Below are positions 33,450 through 43,600 of a stretch of DNA of 64,000 nucleotides, piece by piece; position 1 is the stretch's first letter, and the number at the start of each line of letters is the position of its first letter. The stretch is taken from assembly GCF_014646335.1 (NCBI RefSeq), contig NZ_BMNG01000001.1, positions 612,235 through 676,234 of the forward strand, read 5' to 3'. The position numbers and the translations under genes were made by a program. Source of the DNA: Streptomyces lasiicapitis (GTDB taxonomy: Bacteria > Actinomycetota > Actinomycetes > Streptomycetales > Streptomycetaceae). Below the pieces are notes generated by a model. It was given only the letters and a program-made list of their open reading frames with translations. It made no database searches and had not been told where the DNA came from.

Positions 33450-33920
33450 TCAGCCCAGGTACGGCTTTTCGCGCTGTTCCAGGAAGTGTTGGAGCCTGAG
33501 TCGTTGGGTGTGGTGCATCGGCAACTGCTCGATCTCGTCCGGCGGCACGAACCGGAGTTCGGTGGACTCATCGGAGATTGCCAGCTGGCCGCTGGTGATG
33601 CGGGCGGTGAAGCAGACGTTGAACTGGCGGCGGACGTCGCCGTCGGTGTAGGCGATGATGTGTTTCGGGTCGGTGTAGGTGCCGACCAGGCCGGTGACCT
33701 CGACGTCGAGGCCGGTCTCCTCTTTGACCTCGCGGACGGCTGTGCCTGGCAGGGAGTCGGTGAGGTCCATGCCGCCTCCGGGCAGTGCCCAGAGGTCGTT
33801 GTCGCGGCGGCGCTGGAGGAGGATGCGCCCGTGGTCGTCGGTGACGACGGCGGAAGCGGCGACGACCATGCTGTTCGGCTTGGGTGCGTTGGGGTCGTCG
33901 TAGTACTCGGTGCGGGCCAC
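33450..33920 (-). CDS. Nudix hydrolase
   Basis: A 156-aa Nudix enzyme with the box GGGMDLTDSLPGTAVREVKE followed by ETGLD; the REVKEETG core is intact while the Glu of the GX5E position is not obvious. Substrates of the family are nucleoside-diphosphate derivatives. The GTG start lies 2 bp after the upstream XRE gene, so the pair is one operon. XRE/Nudix pairs of this kind recur in streptomycetes. Confidence 0.88.
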   Translation of the reverse strand: MARTEYYDDPNAPKPNSMVVAASAVVTDDHGRILLQRRRDNDLWALPGGGMDLTDSLPGTAVREVKEETGLDVEVTGLVGTYTDPKHIIAYTDGDVRRQFNVCFTARITSGQLAISDESTELRFVPPDEIEQLPMHHTQRLRLQHFLEQREKPYLG

Positions 33921-33922
33921 GG

Positions 33923-34669
33923 TCAGTCTTCCTCTCGTACGGGGGTTGCGGTCGCCCACACGGCGTCGAAGCTGTCGGCGTAGGTGTCGAACATGCCGCC
34001 TGTCTCGTGACGGCGAAGGTGCCACACGGGGGCTGCGTAGGCGTTGACGCCCCAGACGTGTGCGTTGACGAGTTGCTGGTCGTCGGCCCGGTAGAGGGAG
34101 TTGTAGAGCGTGGTGCCGTGGGTGCGGACTTCGATGCCGGGGGTGTCGGCGAGCGGCTTGTAGTGCATGAGTGCGAGGCGGCAGCGGGATTCGATGCCGT
34201 GGCCGAACCGCTCTTCCTGGCCGCGGGCTTGGACGTTGTCGCTGTCGGGGTCCCCGATCGCGATGCGGGCTGTGCAGCCTTCGGCGGCGCGTTCGGTGAG
34301 GAGTTCGTTCAGCCGCGGGTACGCCTCGTGGAGGAAGACTGCCGCGTAGACGAGGATGTCGATCCGTTCCCGGGCTTGGGCCATCAGGTCGGTGAACGTC
34401 GAGACGGGGATGTCGGCCCGCTGCTCGTAAAGCGCCACCAGTTCGGGGCTGATGGCGCGGGCGGGGCGGGCCTGGCGGAGCGCCGGCCAGAGAGCGTGCA
34501 CGTCTTCTCCCAGGGCTTTGGCCGCCTGTAGGGCTGTGGCACGGCGTGGGGTGCGCCCGAGGTTCACCCAGCGCTCGACCGACTTGGGGTCGATCTCGAC
34601 CTGCTGAGCAAGTGCGGCGTACGTCCAGCCTCCCGCCGCCATGACGGCTCGTAGTCTCTCGTTCGGCAC
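33923..34669 (-). CDS. XRE-family regulator with C-terminal PLD-like domain
   Basis: A 248-aa protein. N-terminal HTH (WTYAALAQQVEIDPKSVERWVNLGRTPRRATALQAAKALG) followed by a DUF5919-like/phospholipase-D-like domain (RIDILVYAAVFLHEAYPRLNELLTERAAEGCTARIAIGDPDS, ... LMHYKPL... RTHGTTLYNSLYRADDQQLVNAHVWG). The second half may be a sensor or nuclease-like fold. It is cotranscribed with the Nudix gene and divergent from two small genes; autoregulation through the 254-bp divergent region is likely. Confidence 0.82.
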   Translation of the reverse strand: MPNERLRAVMAAGGWTYAALAQQVEIDPKSVERWVNLGRTPRRATALQAAKALGEDVHALWPALRQARPARAISPELVALYEQRADIPVSTFTDLMAQARERIDILVYAAVFLHEAYPRLNELLTERAAEGCTARIAIGDPDSDNVQARGQEERFGHGIESRCRLALMHYKPLADTPGIEVRTHGTTLYNSLYRADDQQLVNAHVWGVNAYAAPVWHLRRHETGGMFDTYADSFDAVWATATPVREED

Positions 34670-34923
34670 GAGTCTCCCCCTTCGTCTCAGGACGGCACTA
34701 GGGACGTTCTACACGGTGCGGGACGTCCCGAAGTGAGATTTGGTGGAGGTTCCTTCGTCCCGGTGACCGGCGTGAGGATCGGTGCCGACCCTGCGGCACC
34801 AACAGGCCCGGGGGCAGCATCAACGCCGCCGAGGAGCGTCACCGTGCGAATGAGCGACACCCCATGTGTTCCTGCCCTGCGACTGGACGCCCGGTCGCGC
34901 GCCGCCTCGCCGGGGTGGTCACG

Positions 34924-35166
34924 ATGACGGCCCCCACCCCAGATGCCGACGGGCACAGCGTCTCGCCCGATGCCGGCGCCCTGGTGGTCGACCGGCGGAG
35001 CGGCAAGGTGGGCGTGGTGATGGGGCATGTGGGGCCGTACGTGCAGCTTCGGCCACTGCGCGGTGGCCGGGAGTGGGACGTGCCGCCCGAGGACGTACGT
35101 ACGCCGACTCCCATGGAGGAGTTAAGCGCGAAGGTGGCCGCGGCCAACCGGAGGTGGGGACAGTGA
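34924..35166 (+). CDS. Small hypothetical protein (barrel-like)
   Basis: An 80-aa protein of unknown function. The central part GALVVDRRSGKVGVVMGHVGPYVQLRPLRGGREWDVPPEDV looks like a small beta-barrel. Homologues accompany XRE/Nudix pairs in Streptomyces. It starts at ATG 34924 and its stop overlaps the next GTG (GTGA). Confidence 0.65.
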   Translation: MTAPTPDADGHSVSPDAGALVVDRRSGKVGVVMGHVGPYVQLRPLRGGREWDVPPEDVRTPTPMEELSAKVAAANRRWGQ

Positions 35167-35399
35167 CCCCTCGCTCGGTCCTGCGCTACGAGACCTGGAC
35201 GCTCCAGCCCGACCGCGAGCCGGACGCGGAGCCGGTCCTTTACGCGATGCAGTGCGCCGTGGACGGAGAGGCCTCGCCGACAAGCGAGGACTTCGCCGAA
35301 CCGCAGGACTGGGTCCTGCGGCACTGCGGCCAGAACCCGTCCCACCACACCTACCGGGAGGTCATCACCCGCCCCTGGCGGACCTGGCGCCAGACGTGA
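35163..35399 (+). CDS. DUF7848-like small protein
   Basis: A 78-aa protein starting VTPRSVLRYETWTLQPDREP with one Cys pair (QCAVDGEAS and RHCGQNPSHHTYREV). The spacing Cys-x(n)-Cys-G-x-N-P-S-HHTYRE matches a family common in Streptomyces integrative elements. It overlaps the preceding gene by four bases. Possible zinc or nucleic-acid binding is inferred from Cys/His content only. Confidence 0.65.
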   Translation: MTPRSVLRYETWTLQPDREPDAEPVLYAMQCAVDGEASPTSEDFAEPQDWVLRHCGQNPSHHTYREVITRPWRTWRQT

Positions 35400-35968
35400 C
35401 CCGCCTCGCTCGCCCAGGCGCCGCACCGCGCTGACCCACCCGTCTCCCGTCCCTGCCGGGCGAATCCGATTGAGGCTCCCCCTCCTCATCAGCCCCGGCA
35501 GGGACGGGCCCTCCGTGCGTGCCGTGCCTATGGGGGTTCTGGCCTCTGCCACAGAAAGTCAGCCACGACGGCGGGCGCGCCGACCGACCACCCGCCACGT
35601 GTGTCTCGCTCAACCCCGCACCGGCATCAGCCCAGTTGTCTCCATCGTCACGGCCCCCAGCCAGGCAGCAAGCATGGGCGTCCGGGACGGCGCGAGCCCG
35701 CCGGGCGGCCTCTCAGGTGCCCGGCCATTCTGCTGCTGGGCGGTCGGACCGGGGCTTCCGATTGGTAGTCCGGCCTACGCTCCCGGGCTCTGCTCGCCGA
35801 GCAGTCGTCGGCCGTCGCCAGCGGGGCGGCAGACAGGAGCGGGCGGCGGTCGCCGACCGCCGGCGCGCGGCGGCCCGCGTCAGCGGGGCGCCCTTGATCA
35901 AGTAAAGAAACTCTGAACAGCTCGCCTTGGGTGCCTCGTGTGCGGGCGCTCTACCGCGTGCGGTCGGT
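35400..35968. other. Intergenic stretch with one inverted repeat
   Basis: About 570 bp without a convincing gene. It contains a 15-bp inverted repeat (35446-35460 with 35494-35508). A plus-strand stretch ending ...AVADRRRAAARVSGAPLIK at about 35905 could be the decayed end of an integrative-element protein. Confidence 0.4.
35446..35508. repeat. 15-bp inverted repeat
   Basis: CCCGTCCCTGCCGGG and its exact reverse complement, 33 nt apart, downstream of the DUF7848-like gene. Could be a terminator or a recombination-related site. Confidence 0.5.
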
Positions 35969-36622
35969 TCAGCGTCGGCGTCTGCCCTCGTTCAGCCGGT
36001 CGTGCAGGCGCTGGGCCTTGGCGGCGGTCTCTTCTGGCGTGTAGTTGCCGCTGAGACGCTTGCGTTGCTCCATGACGGCGCGCATGGCATCACGGTGGGC
36101 GGTGGCGGCTTCGAACTCGGTGCTGGCCTTGGTGAATCGTTCCTCGGCGGCGGCGAGTTCGGCGGCCACTTCATCGTCTCTCTTTCCGCTGAGCCGCACC
36201 GCTTCCTCGTCCGCACGGCGCTGAGCCGCCATTTCCTCCAACCCCTCGTTGTAGCGCTTGAGGAACTGATCGCGCGGGCTGAGCTGGCGAACGAAGACGC
36301 CCCGGCCCTGCACGGAATAGATCAGCCCCTCCTCCTTGAGGACCCGCAGGGCGTTCTGCGCGGTGGAGTTGGCGATGCCGTACTGAGCTTGCAGGTCGCG
36401 GGCGGACGGGAGCTTGGCGCCCGGCGCAAGTCGGCCGTCCTGGATCTGCTTGCGGAGTTCGTCCGCAGTCCGCCCGTACGGGGGGCGCGGATCGTCGGCA
36501 GGACTGTCGGCGGCCTGCCAACCGCGTCGGAGGTCGCCGAGACCGATGTACTCAGGATCGGACTCGCCAGGATCGACCTTGTTTTCCTCGACGGCGTCTG
36601 CCTTCGCTTCGGTGGGTGCCAT
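35969..36622 (-). CDS. GntR-family regulator of integrative-element type
   Basis: A 217-aa GntR regulator. The winged helix is GRTADELRKQIQDGRLAPGAKLPSARDLQAQYGIANSTAQNALRVLKEEGLIYSVQGRGVFV, followed by a coiled, charged C-terminus. Relatives act as repressors (KorSA type) of integrative conjugative elements. In frame upstream (36623-36754) lies a second copy of the winged-helix end (RELQKRFGIASSTVQNALRL, LKEEGLIYSVLGRGSYV), cut at a TAG where an integrase remnant begins on the other strand. The gene may therefore be the intact unit of a tandem pair or the C-terminal part of a larger protein. Confidence 0.78.
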   Translation of the reverse strand: MAPTEAKADAVEENKVDPGESDPEYIGLGDLRRGWQAADSPADDPRPPYGRTADELRKQIQDGRLAPGAKLPSARDLQAQYGIANSTAQNALRVLKEEGLIYSVQGRGVFVRQLSPRDQFLKRYNEGLEEMAAQRRADEEAVRLSGKRDDEVAAELAAAEERFTKASTEFEAATAHRDAMRAVMEQRKRLSGNYTPEETAAKAQRLHDRLNEGRRRR

Positions 36623-36754
36623 CGGCTTCGGCGCTCGGACGTAGCTGCCCCGGCCCAGGACCGAGTAGATCAGCCCCTCCTCCTTGAGCAGCCGCAGGGC
36701 GTTTTGGACCGTGGAACTGGCGATGCCGAAGCGCTTTTGCAGCTCGCGCGCGGC

Positions 36755-36967
36755 CTAGAACAGGGCGTCGAACTCGTCGTGATCAAGGAACTCCTCGGCC
36801 ATGCCCACATCGGCGTCACCGCCACCGTCTACGCCCACGTCCGACTGCGCCTCCAGCGCGACGCCATCGACCTCCTCGGCTACGCCCTCCGCAACCCCGA
36901 GGAGACCACTGGCCAGCCCGACGACGGCGACGACGACCTACCGCTCTGCGCGGTCCACGTCCGCTGA
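36755..36967 (+). pseudogene. Tyrosine integrase C-terminal remnant
   Basis: 71 codons matching the end of phage/ICE tyrosine recombinases: LEQGVELVVIKELLGHAHIG then VTATVYAHVRLRLQRDAIDLLG, with the conserved ...LGH...Y nucleophile region. The catalytic core upstream is missing; the frame begins exactly at the junction with a truncated GntR winged-helix sequence. It ends two bases before repeat copy C. Confidence 0.78.
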
Positions 36968-36968
36968 C

Positions 36969-36992
36969 GTTGCCGTCAACTACTGCCGTCAG
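36969..36992 (+). repeat. 24-bp repeat, copy C
   Basis: GTTGCCGTCA-ACTACTGCCGTCAG immediately after the integrase remnant stop, where attachment sites of integrative elements commonly lie. Confidence 0.65.
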
Positions 36993-37000
36993 ACCACGCT

Positions 37001-37033
37001 GAAGCCCCGCCAGGACGCACCTGGCGGGGCTTC
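37001..37033. terminator. Strong hairpin terminator
   Basis: Perfect 14-bp stem GAAGCCCCGCCAGG/CCTGGCGGGGCTTC with a 5-nt loop, between the integrase remnant and the convergent immunity gene; can serve both directions. Confidence 0.85.
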
Positions 37034-37061
37034 AGATTTGCATGAGGGATGCCGAATCAGA

Positions 37062-37616
37062 TCAGCCCGAGCTCGCGGACCCCACGTCGATGCCAGCCGA
37101 CCGCTCATGCCCCCAAAGATCAGGCGACAATAGCGACGGCCCAACGACGGCATGAGCGCCGCTGAGATAGAGAATCCATCTCAGCTCGTCGCAGGCGAAG
37201 ACTGGCTCTCCCAGGGAATCCACCCACACCTGGAGCAAATTCCCACCAAGTAGAGTCACATCCCACCATTTCCAACGCCTCTGCTTCGGCTCGAATGAGA
37301 ACAGAATATCCTGCGCCGTCCACTCCTCTTCTCCACGATGCAAGGAATACCGGAGGCGGGCGTCCCTGTGCACCTCAGAGAAATCACCACCTCTAGCCCA
37401 TGCCGGAAGGACATCTTCTGGAAGTTGATCCAGTTCGAAGTCTCCGTGCCGGGAAATTTCTACCCCGGCAGCGACGAGCCCTCGAACGCGACGGGCAAAG
37501 CATTCCACTTCTTCCCATCGCCCAACTTCCACATGAAACACTGCCAGCGGACCAACTGGCGGCACCATAGGGCGAACCCACAGCCGACCAAGCTCTTCCT
37601 CGACGGTTCCCGTCAT
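37062..37616 (-). CDS. Putative immunity protein of the RHS toxin
   Basis: A 184-aa cytosolic protein with no signal peptide and no family I recognise. Acidic and Trp-rich segments (WEEVECFARRVRGLVAAGVE, EEEWTAQDILFSFEPKQRRWKWWDVTLLGGN, LRWILYLSGAHAVVGPSL) are visible. It lies 34 bp downstream of the toxin gene in the same direction, the standard place for an immunity gene. Its base composition is lower in GC than the RHS body and similar to that of the toxin tip, supporting co-acquisition as a cassette. Confidence 0.65.
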   Translation of the reverse strand: MTGTVEEELGRLWVRPMVPPVGPLAVFHVEVGRWEEVECFARRVRGLVAAGVEISRHGDFELDQLPEDVLPAWARGGDFSEVHRDARLRYSLHRGEEEWTAQDILFSFEPKQRRWKWWDVTLLGGNLLQVWVDSLGEPVFACDELRWILYLSGAHAVVGPSLLSPDLWGHERSAGIDVGSASSG

Positions 37617-37650
37617 CTCTCTATCACCTGCGATCCGTTCCAGAGGCCGA

Positions 37651-40600
37651 TCACAGCACTCTCCCCGATCCTGGAATTATCGCACCCAAGAGCCCGGGGA
37701 ACATCTCCGATGGAAGCCCGTACAAATCTGGCCCCTTGCCTGGATCATCAATCTGCGGACGCCCCGACGAGAAGATGTTCCACTGTCGCCTGCTCATACC
37801 AGATGGACGACGCTGGTCGATTGCAGCTGAGCGAACCTGAGCCACATACGAACTCGGAACATCGAAAGCGACGATTTGACCACCCGAGCCGCGGAATTGC
37901 TCTGTGTGTGCAATGTTCCCGCTCATGTTCAGATGCAGCATTCCGTCACCATTGATCGAGACGCCCCCATCACCATCTACCGAAAGGCGCTGACTATCTG
38001 GGTGATCCGTCTGCAATCGATATACCGTCGTGTTGCAGTTGTGAACGAGTACCGAAGTGACCCCCGCCACCACATAGTACGTATGCAGATCCGCAACCGT
38101 GAGGTTGTGGACCGACGCCTGTTGTGTCCACCTCTCGACCGCCGTGATCTGGACGTACGAGCCGGCGCTCGTGCGCAGTAGCTGGCCGGATCGCAGGTCC
38201 GTCGCGTCGATCCACTCGGCCAACTCCGGTACCCAGAAGGGGTGTCCGTCGGTGGCTGTGACCGAGGCGGTCTTGGTGCCCCGGTTGCCGTCGGTGTCGA
38301 TGGTGACCTTGACCAGGTGCTTGGTGCCCTTGCCCTTGATCTCCGCCGTGACCGTTCTGACCTTCGTCTTACCGGTCTTCGGGTCGGTGGCGAGGACCTC
38401 GTCGCCTATGTCGACGTCCCGGATGGATTTGGTACTGCCGTCCGCCATCAACACCTTGGTGCCCGGTGTGAAGCTGTTCGAGCTGGGACACCCCTTCGCG
38501 GCCGCGTCCTCCAGTTTGTCGGCCTTCTTGTCCAGGCTGCGCCACTTGCCGTAGCTGCTCTTGAGCTTGCCGAGCAGGCCCCAGATCCGTTTGGCGAGCG
38601 CGATGCCCTTCTTCCAGTGCCACACATACTTCTTCGCCAACTGGCCGATCTTCGCGCCGATCGCGCTCGTGACGACGTTCAGAATCGTGGCGCCGCAGGA
38701 GCCGAGGCTGCCGGTGGAGAAGCAGTCGAGGGCGTCGGTGATGCCCAGCTCGTCCGAGAGGATCTTGCCGAGTTCCTTGGCGGCCTGAACGGCGAAGCTC
38801 TTCTCGACGTCGGCCCGCGACCGGTACTGGATGGCCTTCCGCTGCGCCGGTGTCTTGTCGAGCTGGTAGTAGGTCCGGTAGGTCTTGGTGGGCTTGGACT
38901 CCCAGCCACCGTTGTCCTTCAGCCTGCACTGGACGCCGATGAGGGCGCATTCATCGGGCTTGAAGCCGGTCGGGTCCGCCATGGTGACCGGACTGTTGTT
39001 GGCGTACGCGTACCCGTTGATCTGCTGCGGATCGGTGAAGTCGATCAGTGGGTCCGCGGAGATGAAGCGGCCGTTCTGCGGCTCGTACTCCCGCGCCCCG
39101 ATGTGGGTCAGACCCGTGGAGGCGTCGACCGGCTTTCCGAGGAATCCCTTGTCGTCCACCCAGGCGTCGGCCGCGACGGTGCCGCGCTCGTTGCCGAAGG
39201 GGTCCATGCGGCGCCGGGTGACGTCACCCGACTTCGCGTCCACCGCCGCGAGCGATGTCCCGTGGTGGTCGCCCGCGAGGAACTGCACGCCCTCCGACGT
39301 GCGCATCGCCACTGTCTGGCCGGCGAAGCTGTAGTAGCGGGTCGCCTGCACCGCTCGGGTGTCGGTGTTCAGGGCGAGTTCCATGCCCGGCAGGTACAGC
39401 GTCTGCTTGCCGGGCTCCTTGCGCAGCAGGCGGCTGCCCGAGGCGTCGTACAGGAAGGACGTCGCCCCGGTGTCCTGCTTCGCCGACTTCGTCAGCTTGC
39501 CCTGGGCGTCCCAGGACAGGTCCTGGGACGTGCCGTTCAGGACTCGCTGACGGGTGTTGCCCGCCTTGTCGTACGCGAAGGTGTCCTGCGAGGTCACGGC
39601 GGGACCGCTGCCGCTCGCGGGCGTTTCCTGGACGACCTTGGTCAGGGTGTGCGGACCGCCGTTGCCGTCCGCGTCCTTGCCGTAGGTGTACGTCCGTGTG
39701 ACGTCCGGCTTGCCGCTCACGCCGTGCAGGACCTGCTTGCTGCGGTTGCCCGACGCGTCGTAGTCGAAGTCCTGCCAGTAGGCCCCGGGGCCGCCGAGGC
39801 TGGGCGCGCTCGGGTCGCTCGCGCACGCCTTGTTCTGCTTGCCGGTGCCCGCGGCCTCGTCGGAGGCGTTGGCCGTCGCCCAGGCGGACTTCAGGCGGCG
39901 CTGCCAGTCGTAGCGGAAGCACTGGACGTCCGCCGCGCCGCCCTGCGGGGTGTCGGCGATCGAGGTGACGTTGCCGGACGCGTCGTACGTGTAGTCCGCG
40001 TCGTACGTCACCGCGTCGACGCCCGAGACGTCCACCCTGGAGTTCGCAAGCCGGTCGGTGCCGCGCTCGCGCTCGTAGGTGAGCCACGTCTTGTGCCCGT
40101 CCGAGCCGCCGATCGTGCCCAGTTCCAGCTGCTGGAGCTGGGACGTCGGGGCGTAGGAGGCCTGACCGACGTATGCCCCCTGCTGCTTGCCGTCCAGGTT
40201 GGACAGGAGCTGCGTCGGGCGCTGCAGGGCGTCGTACGTGTACGTGAGCGTCTCGGAGCCGAGGCCGCCGGCGGCGGGGACGCGCTGGGACTGGACCGTG
40301 CCGTCCGGGTTGTACTGGGTGCCGAACTCGTAGGTGCCCGCGAGTTCGGTGGCCGTGTCACCGCCCAGTGCCACCTTGGTCAGCGTCGGCTGGTACATCT
40401 CGTCCAACTGGACGTTGAGCGTGGAGGTCTGGACCTTGCCGTTCTCGTACTTGTACGTGCCGTACGGCTGTCCCTTGGCGACGTGGTCGTAGGTCGAGGC
40501 GGTGAGCTGAGTGCCCTTGTCCGGTTCGCCCTCCCACGTGGACGTGGGGCGGCCCAGTTCGTCGTACTTGGTGGACGTCGTCCTGCCCCGCATGTCCGTG

Positions 40601-43600
40601 GTGGCGACGAGACGGTCCAGGGTGTCGTACGTGTACGTGGACTTGCCGGTGTCCGGGTCGCTCGACGACGTCTTGCGGCCGCGCTGGTCGTAGCCGTACG
40701 ACCAGGTGTTGTCCGCCGCGTCCTCGACGGACTTGAGCTGTCCTGCCGGCGTGTAGGTGTACGACGTGGTCTCGTAGTCGGCCGAAGTGCCGGTGGGCAG
40801 CGGCTTGTCGCCCTTGTAGCGGCGGACCTCCGTCGTCCTGCCACGGCCGTCGGTGACCGTCGTGGTGGGCGCCGAACCGGCCGGCGGGTCGACGTGGACG
40901 CGGTCGCCGCCGTAGGCGTACGTGGTGCGCCACTTCTCCTCGTCGGCGACCTGGAAGATCTCGGCCGTCTTGCGGCCCGCGCCGTCGTAGCGTGTGACGG
41001 TCTGGCCGTCCACCTGACCGGTGGGCTTGAAGATCTGGCCGGGGCGGGCTTCCTTGGTGTAGTAGTCCGTGGCCGTCTTGACGACGTTGCCGATTCCGTC
41101 GTGGTGCGTGTCGGCGACGATGCTGCCACCGCCCGTGCCCTCGGACTGCTGCTGGCGGGGCCGCAGCAGTCCGTCGTAGAGGGTGTACTCGGTGCCGTAG
41201 GACGTGCCGTTGTTCTCGATCTTCTCCGTCTTGACCGCGGTCGGCGCGCTCTTGCGGACCAGGTAGGTGTACTTGATGGACGGGGAGAAGTCCTTGTCCC
41301 GGGACCGGTCGGGCATCCAGACCGAGGTGAGCCGGCCGAGGGCGTCGTAGCCGAGGTCGCTGCGCTTGCCGTTCATGTCGACCTGTGCGGACGGGGCGCC
41401 CCACGAGCGGACGTACTCCGTGGACACCTGCCAGCCCAGCGGATTGGTCTCCGTCTGCCTGGTCGTGAGCCCGTCGGTCTCGGTGTAGTCGAACTTCGTC
41501 TCGGTGCCCTTGGCGTCCTTGACCTTCAGCGGACGCCCGAACCTGTCGAAGTCCGTGGCCGCGGTCTCGGACACCGTCTGGTACGTGGCCGTGGCGCCGT
41601 CGTGCTTCGACAGCCGCCGCACAGTCGTGGCGTCGCCCTTGACGGGTGCGTCGCCCAGGCCCTTGCCGTCGTAGAGCGTGAGGTCGTCGGAGATGACCTG
41701 CGTCTTGCGGTCAGGCTTCGTCTCGCACGTGACCGCGACCTTCTCGACCCGGGAGACCAGGTCGTAGATGTGCTCTTCCTTGTTGTCCGCGAACTCGTTG
41801 CGGACGCACTGGTTGTCGCCGCCGTCGCCGATCTTTCCGAAGTCGTCGGTCTCGACCGCGCGGCCGGTGGTGGCGTCGTAGCGGGTGGTGGCGGCCACCT
41901 CCTGCCATTTGTCGCCGCCCAGCGCGGTGTACGTCCGCGTGGTCTGGGGGCGTACGTAGAAGGCCTTGCGAGTGCCCCAGTCCTTCTCCCGGGTCGCGGT
42001 GGTGCGGGTCCACATCGTGCTGATGCTCTTCGAGACGACCTTGTCGGCCGAGAAGCCGCCGTTGTACGTGGTCGTCTCCAGTTCCTGGCCGGAGAGTTCG
42101 TCGTCGTCGGCGTGCTTCGTGCCCATCGAGTCCGTGACCTCGCCGCCGAGGCCCCGCAGGAAGACGTGCTCGGTTCGCTGTTCGGCGGCGCTGACGGTGC
42201 CATCGGACCTGGTCACGCGGACCTTGCCGTAACCGCGCCAGTCGCTGTGCGTGCGGTACTCGCTCTTGCCGATGCCATCGGCCCGGGCCTTCTTCCAGCC
42301 CGCGGCACCCTCGTACTCGTACGTGCTGACGCTGTCCGGAGTGTCCGCGGTCAGGTCGTCCTCGACCACGCGGGCGACCAGGTACTTGTGGAACCAGTCG
42401 GTGATCGGCTTCACCTTGCCCGGCGGATTCCACTTGACCGGGAAGCAGGCTGTCTTGGGCGAATCCTCCGGGGGCAGGTCGCTCGCCGTGCACTCGGCCT
42501 TTCGGTAGATGACGCTCATCTGGCCGCCGGAGCCGTTGTCGACCCCGGAGAGGCGGAAGCGGTTCATCGCCTGAATGTCGTCGCCCTGCTTGTCGACGCG
42601 GTTGGGCAACTGTGTGCCGAGCAGTTCCACAGCCGGGGTCTCAGTGGTGCCGGAGCCCGCGTGACCGGTCTGCTTGATGGTGTTGAGCCACAGCGACTTC
42701 GAGCTGTCGCCGTTGTCGGTGAAGAGGTGGCCGAGGGTCCAGGAGTCGACGTCCGCGTAGCCGTCGCCGTAGCGGATCTGCGTCGTGACCTTGCTCAGCT
42801 TCTTACGGGTCCAGAAGGTGGGACTGTTCTGGCCCTTGCACTTGGTGTCGGCCTTGCAGTTGAGGTCCCAGGGGACGTCGGGCCAACGGCCGGCCGTCGC
42901 GTCCGTGAGGTCGCCGGACTGGCAGTCCGCCGCCGCGCCCTCACACCGCTCGTCGATGTCGAACACCATGCGGGCGGCGGCAGGGGTGCTGTACACCTTC
43001 TCGTGGCGCTGACCGTAGTCGATCCGCTTGAGGTAGCCGCCGCGCGTGTAGGACTTGCCGTTCTCGTCGGTCTTCAGGCCCTGGGTGTAGTAGTTGGTCT
43101 CCTTGCCGTAGAAGTACGACATGGCGTTGCCGTGCGGGTCAACGACGTAGTCGAGGTTCCAGCGCCAGGCCTGCTTGCAGTGGGCGTTGGCGAACGTCGC
43201 GTCGTAGCAGGGCTCTTTGGCATCGTCGCCGTAGACCGGGACGGTCCAGGTCGAACCGGTCTGTTCCTTGCCGGAGGTGTATCCGGGCAGGTTGTCCAGG
43301 CCGAAGTAGTACTCGGTGCCGTCGGTCGTGGTGACGCGCCAGTGCTCGCCGTTGTCGTCGCCGTTGCCGGCCCCGGACAGCTTCTCGACCTTGCTGTTGT
43401 CGTCGCCGCTGATCCGCCACTTTCCGGTGGCATCGTCCAGGATCAGCTCGCCCGAACTGCCGCCGCCCAGCTGGATGGTGGCGTTGTCGTAGGCCCAGCA
43501 CTGGTCGCCGTTGGTCTCGCCATGGCCGGTCTCGGCGCACGGCTTGTAGCGCCGCTCGATGAAGCCGGGCTCGTAGCCGAAGCCTTGCCCGATCCAGGAG

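Noticed and set aside
35470..35916. A 148-codon plus-strand ORF in the gap before the GntR gene
   Set aside because: Composition and third-position pattern do not look coding, no SD, no similarity that I recognise. At most the end is a decayed gene fragment.
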